From: Lucinisca nassula
Taxonomy: Eukaryota; Mollusca; Bivalvia; Lucinida; Lucinidae
Assembly (NCBI GenBank): GCA_963580285.1
Contig: OY757023.1
Location: 91,289,108 to 91,353,107 of the forward strand
Reading direction: 5' to 3'
DNA length: 64,000 nucleotides
Shown: piece after piece, positions 9,777-20,175 of the stretch
Numbering within the stretch: the stretch's first letter is position 1
Layout of the letters: the number at the start of each line of letters is the position of its first letter
Notes under the pieces: generated by a model
What the model was told of the DNA's origin: nothing
The model's input: only the letters and a program-made list of their open reading frames with translations
Database searches by the model: none
Position numbers and translations under genes: made by a program

Positions 9777-10046
9777 ACACGCCTATACAAATACACTGTA
9801 AATTTTATCACCGAAAAAAAAAAAAAATACGAAAATTTTAGAATGAGAAAATGTGATATTTTGCGTATTTCTGCTCAAAATATAGATTGTGGGTACACGT
9901 TAGAACCGCCTCGATGATGCAGTTCTAACGGATAACCACAATCTATATTTTAGAGCAGAAATAAGAAAAATAAGGTTTACCCCTGTAAACACTAGTTTTA
10001 CTATATAAAAGTTGGGTTCAAGGGGTCAAAATTATATAGGCGTGTT
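9777..10046. mobile_element. palindromic MITE P1 (ACACGCCTATA ends, central hairpin)
   Basis: The terminal inverted repeats ACACGCCTATA and TATAGGCGTGT bound about 270 bp. The centre (about 9880-9950) is a long hairpin built on ATAGATTGTGGGTAC and its complement, enclosing the pair GTTAGAACCGCC / GCAGTTCTAAC. The same element recurs at 29.7-30.4, 36.9-37.5, 38.6-39.1 and, diverged, at 34.2-34.7 and 60.5 kb. No transposase is encoded. Confidence 0.8.
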
Positions 10047-10551
10047 TTCGTGATGCAACACACGAGAAAGCCCACAATAAGATTTGTGTGACCAGGGAAA
10101 CGTCACGAGCCTGCACATTCGTAGTCTGATCAGAGTTCTCTCTGATCACGTCTTCTGCAGCAGCCTCCTAGCTATCTAAAGAGAGGTAAACGAGAACCAT
10201 TGCCACACCAGGAGGGAATGTAGGCTGGCCTGAGTCTTCACTGGTCAACTTATTCTAGGTTTTGTCGTGTGCTGGCCCATTTTGATTTTTCTAACGCCCT
10301 TTTCTAGCAATAATTTACATAATTATTAGGAACAAGAACACCTACCATTTAATAAGATAACACATTTCATGGCCCTTTTCGCGGTTCGTCCTGGAATGTG
10401 AAGTGATTATGAAATAATTTCTCTGCCAGTCTCCGGCTGATCCAAGGAAATGTGCAGTTTGTAGGAAATTATATAATAACAATAATCATAATAATAATAA
10501 ATGTTAATTAAATATAAAGTATTGCTAGATAAACAATTGGAATGATAATAC

Positions 10552-10583
<32 letters not shown>

Positions 10584-10689
10584 ATGATGAAAAGTGAATA
10601 TGAACAAATTTCTCTGCCGGTCTCCCGATGATAAAAAAAGGAAAACAAGATGTGTTTGTGAAACACGAACATGTCCCTAGGCATGGTCA
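10047..10689. other. unassigned sequence with GAT microsatellite
   Basis: No gene was recognised. A (GAT)n run lies at about 10551-10585, and an ATA/ATG-rich stretch at 10480-10505. Confidence 0.5.
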
Positions 10690-11000
10690 TTTCTTTTCAA
10701 AGTTGGTCACAGTTCAAGGTCAAGGTCACAGGTCAAGATTTTTTTGTTTGAGTCAGAAGCTACTGACACAAAGAAACTACATGCCAAATATGAAGGCTCT
10801 ATCATAAATGGTTCAAAAGTTATGAACAATATTTTTACTATCAAGTAGGTCAAGGTCACAGGTCAAATATTTTTGCATGAATGTAAAGCTCTTGTCACAA
10901 GGAACCTACATGGTTCAAAAGTTATAAACAATTTTCTTTTTTCTTTATGTAGGTCAAAGGTCAAGGTCATGGTAAAAAACTTTTGCATGAATGTAAAGCT
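10690..11000 (+). repeat. short tandem array (about 3 units) carrying clustered AGGTCA half-sites
   Basis: Three diverged units share AGGTCA clusters followed by TTTTGCATGAATGTAAAGCTC-like sequence. Each has three AGGTCA half-sites: 10717-10722, 10723-10728 and 10730-10735; 10847-10852, 10853-10858 and 10860-10865; 10951-10956, 10958-10963 and 10964-10969. Within each unit one pair is spaced by a single base (DR1). Unit starts are about 130 and 104 bases apart. Confidence 0.75.
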
Positions 11001-11189
11001 CTTTCGGCCTAACTAGATGAATGTATCAGAGTGCCTTACAATTATTATTTTTCTTTTCAAAGCAATGTTAAATAAATGTTCCTGGTGCGTGTAGTATGCC
11101 TTTGTCTTCTTGCAAACGTAACTACTTAGTTTAACAGATTGAAATTATTGTTTGTAAGTAAATATTAGTGAAAAACGCATTTCTTTAAT

Positions 11190-13935
11190 ATAACTAGAGG
11201 TTAAACTCAGCATGCTCTTCGTCCTTTCGTCGATTCTGAAATTAATTACAAACGTCATTACATCAAAATATCCTTCATCAATTATAGATTTACCTCGTAT
11301 CTTCCGGGACAGTTCGGTTATTTCATCCATTCCTGCTTATTTTCAAAACACCGAAACACCCATAATTTGCTATAAATACAATAAACCTGTTAGATCTATC
11401 ATTTTTAATTTCAATAGACTTGTTCTGATCTTGATATTGACATTAACACTCCTGATACATGTGGTTGTAAAAATTCAGAGTATTGCTATCCTGCTGCTGG
11501 CCATATTACTGACATTGAAAAATTATTCCTGATTCTAGGATACGTTATAATAATTTCTAAAGGACCGAAATATCGATTTCCTTCTAAAATTGATTTCAAT
11601 AAATGTAGAGATGAAATCGCTGCTGCCTTGAATGAATTTGGTAATCGATGGTGTAAACGACAGTATGTTGAGCATAAAACTCTTAAAGAATGGAAAATTA
11701 GCATTCTGAAATTAGTGAACTAACGCATTTCTTTTTATTCGCAAAATACGAACTTATCACCTCCCAAACCTAAGACGTCTTTACATCACCCTAAACTAGG
11801 TATTCAAGATATTCATAGGAAGTTTGCTTTGGCTCCAGCTGATCATAAGGCCGCTAACGATGTGGTCGTTGTTTGACGGCTTCAGTATGTTAACACTCTT
11901 CAGCAAGAATTGGTGGTACTAAGGCCTATGAACTTCAGCCTTTAGCTGTAGAGCGGGCTTTAGATTATGACCACATTTGTCATTCAGCCACCAAGTTTCC
12001 TGTCTGTGTTACAGAAGGCCAAGACAAGCTTCCTACAATATATTGGTTATCTAAACTTCATTTAAGACCATACAAAGCACGGTTTATTGCAAATTCAAGC
12101 TCTTGTACCACCAGTGAACTGTCCAAATTATTAACTTCATGTTTTACTGCCATCAAAAAACATGTGATATAATATTGCGACAAAATCTTCAAAAGACCAG
12201 GTAGAAATCTATTTTGGTCTATAAAAAATTCTAATTAAGTTTTAAATAAATTGGAATCCAGGCGTTTTCGTGCTTCAAGTCTGTCTACTTATGATTTTTC
12301 CACTCTTTACACTACACTTCCTCATATAATAAAAGAAAAGCTTAATGATTTAATTGAATGGACATTTAATAGGGAAGACTCCTTCTATCTTGCATGCAAT
12401 GTAAGAAATGCTTTTTTCACTTCTGCAGAGCATAAAAATTATACTATATAGTCATGTCAGAAAGTGTGTGAAGCTCTCAACTTTCTTGGAACTTAGTTAT
12501 TTAGAACAGTTGTTGGTAATCCGATGGGTACTAATTGCGCACCCCTTGTGGCTGATCTGTTTTTTTTTTTTTTTTTTTTGTTGTTGTTGTTGTTGTTATG
12601 AGAGAGACTTCATGATGCCCCTTTCTGCTGGAAACCAGTCTGAAATCACTGAAGCTGTAAGCTCGACTTCTAGATATTTGGATGATTTATTAAATATTGA
12701 CAATACCTTTTTCGATGGTTTGATCAGTCAAATTTACCCCCAAGAACTTCAGTTAAATAAAGCAAATTCTTCTGCTACCGAAGCCCCGTTTTTGGATTTA
12801 CATCTATCTTTTGTAGATGGGTTTGTTTCATGCAAAACTTATGATAAACGCGATGATTTTGAGATTGTAAATTTTCCTGTTTTGGATGGTGATGTTCCTT
12901 ATGCGCCATCCTATGGCATTTATATTTCGCAATTAATTCGATTTGCCAGAGTGTGTAGTCATGTAACTTACATCAACACTCGTAATTAATTAACTGCTAA
13001 ACTTCTTAATCAGAGTTATAGGTACCATAAACTTCGCAAAGCCTTTTCAAAATTTTATAGACGTCATGCTGATTTAATTTCAAAATTCAATATTGGACTT
13101 AAATCTCTTCTGCAACAAGGTCTATCGGAACCCGAATTTTATGGTGACTTTGTATATAAATTTAGAAACGTATATAACCGCAATACCTTCAGCACCCAAT
13201 TTCGTGAAATCATTTTCAATATAAAAAGATTGGGTACAACATAATATGTTATTCGACAGACTGCATGCATGGTAGTTAACACAATCACAATTGACAACTT
13301 TGCTTCCCTCTTTACTTGCACGGCGGTGGGTCAGGCCTCAGATTCTATGACGGTTCAAGCGTAAAGGCTTACTGAGAATAAGAGTGATCTAATTCAATGT
13401 AATGTTGGTTGTTGCCTGATGCCCTGTCTCTGGTCGGGCCCATCGGGGTCAAACTGTTGGTTTTCTTTTGCTCCAGCATTTCAGTGGTTTCTTACTGTCG
13501 AGTCCTCTCCGTTGTTTCATCTCTGTGGTTGTTTCATTTTTGTGTCCACGCAGATGTTGGACTGATGAGTTAGACCTTCATGCGGATTGAACAAATTATT
13601 TGTCTAAATCGCGACGATAGTAAGGGTGATGATTGTGGCCATGAAAATCGATTTAAGCCCCCCAGTGGAATTCGTTTCGCTGATCGTTTCAAGGCGGTTC
13701 TTCTGTCGCGGTTTATTTTGTTGTCATGTGTCTTTGGGTGTTTGTGTCGCTTATATTTTGTTTTGGATAGCCAGTTCGCCATTTTGTGGGAAAGTAACTG
13801 TCCTTTTGGCTTTCCGCTACTGATGTTTCCATTAGGGTCGGTTGTTTCATGTTTGTGTTTCTTACCCTTTGGTGTCTCTGATGGGAGCTGTGGGTTTATT
13901 ATATTGTCCCCACTTCTATTTTATATTTATTCATA
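11190..13935 (+). pseudogene. decayed Penelope-like retroelement (PLE), plus copy
   Basis: Pieces of one Penelope-type reverse transcriptase appear in order on the plus strand, in shifting frames. At about 11290-11390 is an N-terminal segment (LPRIFRDSS...PAYFQNTETP). At 11510-11705 comes a block ending WCKRQYVEHKTLKEW. At 12285-12450 is the RT core start (YDFSTLYTTLPH), and at 12640-12985 is the palm with RYLDDLLNI. Sequence to about 13360 continues the C-terminal domain (FYGDFVYKFRN...ASDSMT). Stops, frameshifts and a T/GTT simple repeat (12560-12598) break it. No GIY-YIG endonuclease was recognised. The rest, to about 13935, is 3' untranslated and matches the inverted copies at 19015-19984 and 20231-20349. 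Confidence 0.8.
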
Positions 13936-14540
13936 AAATTCTGTAGCAAGCAAATTGCTGAAATGGAGATAAGGTCAGTGATCGAATTAATGACACCTGT
14001 ATCGATTAACCTATCGATAATCAGATTAATCGATACGCGTGTCAGTAACAACATATCAAAATTAGATTATCATGTATGGAACGATGCACCAAGAAGGCAT
14101 GCAGGCAGTCATCGTGGACTTAAATTAAAATTGAACAAGACAGCACGTTAATAAGTCCATGCAATTTACACCCCAGTAAAGCCAACTACGTGTTCAGAAA
14201 ATGTATTTACAAGGCTTGCATTATTGTTAATCAAATAAAAAGAGTGTAGGTACTCTTTAGAACCGCGTCAATCTATTTTTATTGCAATCCCTTTGACAGC
14301 ATTCTATTTGCAGCAATTGTTACGGGTGACACGACAAATGACATTCATACACCAGAACCTGTGACCCTAGCTCTCACCAAAGAGACAAACATAGGGCGTA
14401 TAGTTTGCTCAAACATCATGGACATAAACTTTTGTCACATGCATTTAGGAAAAGGCACAGTTGTGAAACTCAGTTGAGCAGTTATTAATGATTGGGTTAA
14501 AATCTTGGACAAAGGGGGACAGGTGGACACATTTTGTGTT
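13936..14540. other. unassigned sequence; detached copy of the LTR-type motif
   Basis: No gene was recognised. At about 14310-14365 the string GTGACACGACAAATGACATTC repeats the U3 motif of the retrotransposon at 6070-6110, so part of that LTR family or its source is present here. Confidence 0.45.
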
Positions 14541-14832
14541 TGAATTGGAGTTTAACGGCACAGTCAACACTATTTAGGTCATTTTGAGCCGATCAGTTTA
14601 CCTATCCACACTTTTCCTGGGCTGGCTTATACGTTAGGGGTTAACCAACACAGTGCATAGTTTTTCGCCAGGAACTGACAATTACCGTTCTTGAACCAGT
14701 GGAAGGGAGATAATGACCATAGAAAAGAATTCATGATCGATCTCCATGAAAGAATGTTGCCGACCTCAGCAGGTATCAAAATAGAAGTGGGGGCAAGTCA
14801 GACGCGCATACGACTGAGCTACCGAGGTGGAC
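14541..14832 (-). mobile_element. SINE-2 copy (tRNA-headed), minus strand
   Basis: Read on the minus strand, a tRNA-like head (TAGCTCAGTCG A-box, TGATACC B-box) lies at about 14770-14830. A body related to the copies at 47114 and 58259 follows, with a tail ending in the TTGACTGTGCCGTTAAACTCC type. The copy is diverged. Confidence 0.75.
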
Positions 14833-15430
14833 ACATTTATTCTGGACTTCGAGAATGCTTTTGACACCATACCACACGAACTACTAAATCCAAATTATTT
14901 TGTTATGGATTTGGGGATGGGGTGTGGGGAGACTCTCAAATAGATATACTTGTTGTTAATGGTCAATCTTCAGAGTGGGCTCCATTTATTTTTTAGGTGT
15001 GTGTGTGGTTTGCTACAAGCGACTGTTCTTAGTCCACTGTTATACTCCCTGTACATTAATGGTATTTCAACTGCCACTGACTCAGAAACAAGACTGCTCG
15101 CAGACGATTGTGTTTGCTAGCGGGCAATTAGAGAAAGACAGGACTCATTGAAACTTCAGAATGATACAGACAGATTTAGATGTTGTGCACGAAAATGGGG
15201 CACGCGATTTCAGCGCGTTAAATGCAATATTACACAGATAACTAGGAAGAGAACCAATAAAATTGAGGTTTCTTACACTTTAGAAGGCACGGTCCTCGAG
15301 AATGTAGATTCCATTGAATACTTTGGTGTAATAATCACAGATAAAATATAAACATTAGCAACATGTGTACAAAAGAAAATAGAACGCTGGGTTTCCTGCG
15401 GCGAAATCTTCGTCAGTGTCCTCAGGAAGT
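14833..15430 (+). pseudogene. decayed LINE reverse transcriptase palm (CR1/jockey-like)
   Basis: Broken frames on the plus strand give, in order, an RT motif (FILDFENAFDTIPHELL, about 14835-14885), LSPLLYSLYING (about 15025-15062), the catalytic LLADDCV (about 15095-15115) and a following segment with KIEVSYTLEGTVLENVDSIEYFGV (to about 15335). FLRRNLRQCPQEV ends near 15432. Stops and frameshifts rule out function. The family matches the C-terminal LINE fragment at 8641-9060. It is cut off abruptly at about 15430. Confidence 0.75.
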
Positions 15431-15455
15431 AGTATACGGGTCATTTTGGTCCCAA

Positions 15456-15493
15456 TGACGTCACAAGATAGCGTCCAAGATGGCCGCCATTTT
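15456..15493. promoter_or_regulatory. CRE palindrome next to a YY1-type site (candidate)
   Basis: TGACGTCA (15456-15463) is the full CREB/ATF palindrome. AAGATGGCCGCCATTTT (15477-15493) contains the YY1 consensus on both strands. They lie 13 bases apart, just past the abrupt end of the LINE fragment. No transcript or ORF depends on them visibly, so function is speculative. Confidence 0.35.
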
Positions 15494-15769
15494 GTCCTTG
15501 GATTACCATCGATGTCCTTTGAGGAGGGGGTGACGCATTTGGTGGAAAACGACCTAGACCACGGGACCTAAGGCATGGAGTCTCGGACCAGTAGCACATC
15601 CGTTACGGAGTATCCTTAGGCAACTGCATCAGTACTTCCGTTTTTACTTCCACCTCTGATTAACGATTGGCTCGATATGAGTGAAATAATCTTGAAAGGG
15701 TCATAAAACCAAACCCCCAACACCCCCACCCCTCCCCCCAAAATCTATGCTATAGCGCATTTTCTGCTA

Positions 15770-15960
15770 TAAAGAATCCCAAAAAGGAGTGGAATACTGG
15801 GTAACTTAACAACTCCAAGAAACAAAGGCTGTGGACGTTTGTTAGAATTGCCTTGTTGAGGAGATTCTAACAAATATCCATAATATTTGTCCCTTGGAGT
15901 TAAATAATTACAATATTCTTGAATATCTCCATGAATACATCTCATCTTGAGATAAGGTTT
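15770..15960. mobile_element. palindromic MITE remnant (P1-related)
   Basis: The arms TGTTAGAATTGCC and GAGATTCTAACAAATATCC are near-complements around 15838-15880. A related fragment lies at about 16620-16740. Confidence 0.45.
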
Positions 15961-16024
15961 CGTTTTTTTTATATAACAGGTTTAGTTGTTATATCGAAAG
16001 TCTATATAAAGAGGTTGACTGTAC

Positions 16025-16205
16025 ACACAACATTCACCATATTTGCATTATTTGCTGGCTCCCAGCTTGCACATTGTCTATATTGGAAAAGCAGGTAACC
16101 AGACCCCCCTGACCTTGAAAGGTCAGGGGGGTCTGGTTACCTGTTTTTCCAACACTGATAACCTTCAGACTAAGAACCAGCAGATAATGAAAATAAGGTG
16201 AATAC
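16025..16205. mobile_element. foldback MITE with a very long GC-rich hairpin
   Basis: The core (about 16087-16152) is an almost perfect inverted repeat: GGTAACCAGACCCCCCTGAC and its complement, with the centre CCTTGAAAGG. The outer arms (TTCACC...TTTGCTGG and CCAGCAGATAA...GGTGAA) are also complementary but looser. One copy only in this window. Confidence 0.7.
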
Positions 16206-17084
16206 ACGAGTACTCGAGTACTTTTGAGTTACAATTGAAAGAAGAAGTACCGGTTCATGACTATTTGGAGCTATGGGAAGAATTCTCTATGGACTAGAGG
16301 AAGTTGGAATCAGCCTTGGTGAACAAATCAGCCGTGATAGAATCATTGCAGTTTCGCCATGACATTTTCCCCAACATGAAGTGATTTCAAATGTGTCCTT
16401 GTAGGACTTGACAAATTGCCAAAACTTTTTTTCTTCTTGAGACTTTCCGGATCAGTATTATCATCATCAAAAGAGAAGATAATCAACTATTAATTAACCC
16501 TCTTTATACCTACATTTCAGATAAGGACTAAACACTTTTTGACGATTTGAATGGCACAAATCCTTATCTTATTCAAGAATATACCGGTAGACTTATTTAT
16601 ACTCAATGAAACTTATGAGGTGGATATCTGATATACGAGGCAATTCTAACAAATATCCACATTTGTGGATAATGATTACATATTATCCTACTCCTTATTG
16701 GGATTCTTTATAGCAGTAAATTCTTTTATAATGGCAAGGTGTAAGTGAACAGATACTGTCATTGTAGCGAGGGTCCTCAATATTGAACTTATTTTCAATA
16801 TGCATCGCGTTACCATCTGCATGCATGCTCTGAACCGTTTGTAATGGCACTTGAATAGGACCCGATGTCATAGACATGCAAGTATGGTGAGCCGAAATGA
16901 ACAAATGCCTTAGTCGCACCATGTGGATTTGCAAACCTACCATATCCATAATGTATGTTTAAATAAAATAAATTTTGTGTTGCTGGATTCTCTTTGATTC
17001 ATATTCAATGTGGACAATTTAGTGATCAGCTTTGGAACAACCATAACTCAACCGTTCTAGCTGACAGACATACCGAAAAAGACG
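16206..17084. other. unassigned sequence
   Basis: No gene or clear repeat apart from a short palindromic fragment near 16620-16740. The minus-strand ORF at 16695-16949 has no recognisable domain. Confidence 0.4.
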
Positions 17085-17350
17085 TTTATGTTTAGAGTTG
17101 GATGATCCCGTCAACAGTAATTAGGTCATATCTGGCCTGTCAGTTTACTTAACCACACCCTCCCTGGGCATGCTTAGATTTCAGTGGTTAACCAGTACAG
17201 GGCACATTCTTTCACCAGAAACTGAAAACTGCCATTTTAGAAGATATGAAGATCAATCTCTGTGAAAAATGTGCTTCATCCAGCAGTGATAAAACACACA
17301 ACCTCTTGATACCCTGTCAAGATGCGTACCTGAGCCTCGGATAGGTAGAG
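17085..17350 (-). mobile_element. SINE-2 copy, diverged, minus strand
   Basis: It shares the body of the 14541-14832 copy, including GGTTAACCAGTACAGGGCAC and the CACCAGAAACTG block. The tRNA-like head near 17300-17345 is heavily mutated. Confidence 0.6.
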
Positions 17351-17844
17351 AAAGAGAGAGAGAAAAACAGATAGATGACATATCTGCCTGACCCAACAAT
17401 CCATTTATCTCACCGCTTATTCCACATCAGTGTTTAAGTTTTTGCATAATTTGATACTGACATCACAAGTGTGTTACGAATACCTATGTTATCTTTATAC
17501 AGAAAAGTGAGTTTACAAATGTATACACTATTTCCCATATTTTTGTTCAGGAACATACATTGCGGGTACTAAACTACTGGACATGATCACAGGGCATTAA
17601 ATAACAAGACCATTATCATTAATTGATTTTTTTTTATTTCTCAACATATACACAACACCTGGGGCCAGTTGTTCAAAACTAACAATATCGTTAGTTAACA
17701 TAAGGTTAAAAGTTTGAATATTTAATATGGCAAGTATACTAGTATTTTTGTTGAAAAAAATAGCCATCGGAAGAGATGGCAAATCCCCCGACCAAAAGCC
17801 AATATGGCCTTCAGAAGATTGTTCACCAATAGAAAGTGCACCAG

Positions 17845-18843
17845 AATTAAACCAGCAATATATCACTAAAGTATTGAAGTTATGGCAATCACAAGATTAT
17901 ACTGTCAGGTGAGATAACTAAAAAACAAGGGCACTCAGAATTGTGGTTGGTTCTTGCGCATTACATGCCTGCTTAAGCTCATTTATTTCTGTACAAAGTA
18001 CCATCAATATGTCTCAAAGGGTATTGCAGATACGGTGATCACAAGCTGGTCATACTGTTATATTGGAAGGGTAGATAACACAAATACCACAGCACCAACA
18101 GTTGTGGTTCATGCACATGACACCCCTTCTGTACCTTATATACAATTGGGCCAAGTTCATTCAATATATCTCGAAGGGGTGTTGGAGTTATGGCCATCAC
18201 AAGGTTATGTTGTCAGGGGAGATAACTAAAAAACAGAGCACCCAGAGTTGTAATTCTTGAGCATGAATGACCTGCTTAACCTCATGTACATCTGAATCAA
18301 GTACCACCAATATGTCTCAAAGGGTATTTGAGGTACGGTGATCACAAGGTGGTCATACGGTTATATTGAAAGGGGAGATAACTCAAATATTATAGCACCC
18401 AGAGTTGTGGTTTTTAGGCATGAAGTGCCATCTCAAACTTGTATACAATTGTGCCAAGTACCATCAATATATCTCAAAGGGTATTGGAATTATGGCCATC
18501 ACAGGGTTATATTGTCAGGGGAGATAATTCAAAAACCAGGGCACCCAGAGTTGTGGTTCTTGCACGTGACACATCTGCTTAACTTCATATACAACTCTAC
18601 CAAGTACCATCAATATATCTCAAAGCGTATTGGAGATGTGGCCATCACAAGGTAGTGATTCTATATCATTGGAAGGGGAGATAACTCAAAAACCATGGCA
18701 CCCAGAGTTGTGGTTCTTGTGCATGACACACCATCTTGGCCATGTGAACAACTGTGCCAGGTATCATTAATATATCTTAAAGGGTATTGGAGTTATGGCC
18801 ATCACAAGGTAGTCACTCTATTTTATTGGAAGGGGAGATAACT
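17845..18843 (+). repeat. tandem array A, ~155-bp monomers
   Basis: About six and a half monomers. GAGATAACTC-type boxes start near 17907, 18071, 18218, 18372, 18521, 18677 and 18835. The last monomer is cut after GATAACTC and resumes at about 23570. Confidence 0.85.
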
Positions 18844-18907
18844 CGACAAGAGGGCCAACTGGCCCTGTAGAGCTCACCTGTGTACCAGAAAATCATGAGT
18901 GATGTTT

Positions 18908-20175
18908 AGAATACCCATCAGGACATGAAGAAATAGATTGGGCTACATGGTGCTTCCATGCAGAGCTGGAACCGAACACAGATGAGTACTGGTAAACAGC
19001 TTAGAGATTCTAAGTCAAAGTAAAACAAAGATCAGGAATCGATACAATTAACTTACTCCACCCATCAAAGAAACCAAAGGGAAAGAAACACAAACATTAA
19101 GCGACCAGACCATAATGGAAACCTAAACAAAGGAAGGCCATAAGGACAGTTACTTTCCCACAAAATGGCCATATGGCCATCCAAAATAAAAAGACACAAG
19201 TGATACACACAGTAAGTAACAAACAACACCACAAATAAACCGCCACAGAAGAACCGCCTTGGAACGGTCAGTGGAAAGATTTCCACTGGGGGGCTTAAAT
19301 CGATTTTACGTGGCCACAATCCTCCCCCTTACTTCCGTCGCGATTTAGACAAATAATTTGTTCAGTCCGCATGAAGGCCTCCTAACTCATCAGTGCAACA
19401 ACTCCGTGAACACAAAAAATCAAAGAACCACAGAGGTGAGACAACAGTGAGGACTCGACAGCAAGAAACCACTGAAATGCTGGAGCAAAAGAAAACCAAC
19501 AGTTAGACTCCGATGGGCCCGACCAAAGACAGAGCATCAGGCACGAACCAACATTACGTTGAATTAGATCTCTCTAATTCTCAATAAGCCTTTACGTTGG
19601 AGCCGTCATAGAATCTGAGGCCTGACCCACCGGCGTGCAATTAAAGAGGGAAGCAAAGTTGCCAACCTTGATTGGGTTAACAACCATGCATGCAGTCTGT
19701 CGTATAACATCCATGTTGTACCCAATCTTTTTATATCGAAAATGATTTTACGAAATTGGGTGCTGAAGTCATTGCAGTTATATATTTTTCTGAATTTATA
19801 TACTAAGTCACCATAAAATTCGGGTTCCGATAGACCTTGTTGCAGAAGAGATTTAAGTCAAATATTGAATTTTGAAATTAAATCAGAATGGCGTCTATAA
19901 AATTTTGAAAAGGCTTTGCGTAGTTTATGGTACCGATAACACTGATTAAGGAGTTTAGCCGTTAATAATTTATTACGAGTGTTGAAGCCTGCCCAGGAAA
20001 AGCGATGCCAGTTGAACCGTCTATGCATTTAAACCCTATTGGTTTCATTGGGCAGCGGAGCTTAAGATGTCATTTCATCTCAATGTAGGGTAAAAGTCCC
20101 ACACATCTGGAAGCAAAGTCTTCAAAATGACCTACACAGTGTTGACCGGGGTGTTAAACCTCAAATCAATCAAAA
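18908..20175 (+). mobile_element. SINE-1 copy split by a PLE fragment
   Basis: The SINE-1 head and body (about 18908-19014) continue at 19985-20175, with the CCCTATTGGTTTCATTGGGC block and a tail ending TTAAACCTCAAATCAATCA. Compared with the copy at 33008-33300, the break falls exactly in TCTAAG|CCTG. Confidence 0.8.
19015..19984 (-). pseudogene. Penelope-like element, 5'-truncated copy on minus strand
   Basis: This is the reverse complement of the 3' part of the PLE at 11190-13935: the end of the coding region (FYGDLVYKFRN-type, about 19795-19830 on the complement) and the whole 3' untranslated region. The SINE host shows AAG at both junctions (19012-19014 and 19985-19987), a possible 3-bp target duplication. 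Confidence 0.8.

Noticed and set aside
12560..12610. Poly-T plus (GTT)n inside the PLE reading frame
   Set aside because: A simple-repeat expansion that breaks the PLE; not part of a protein.
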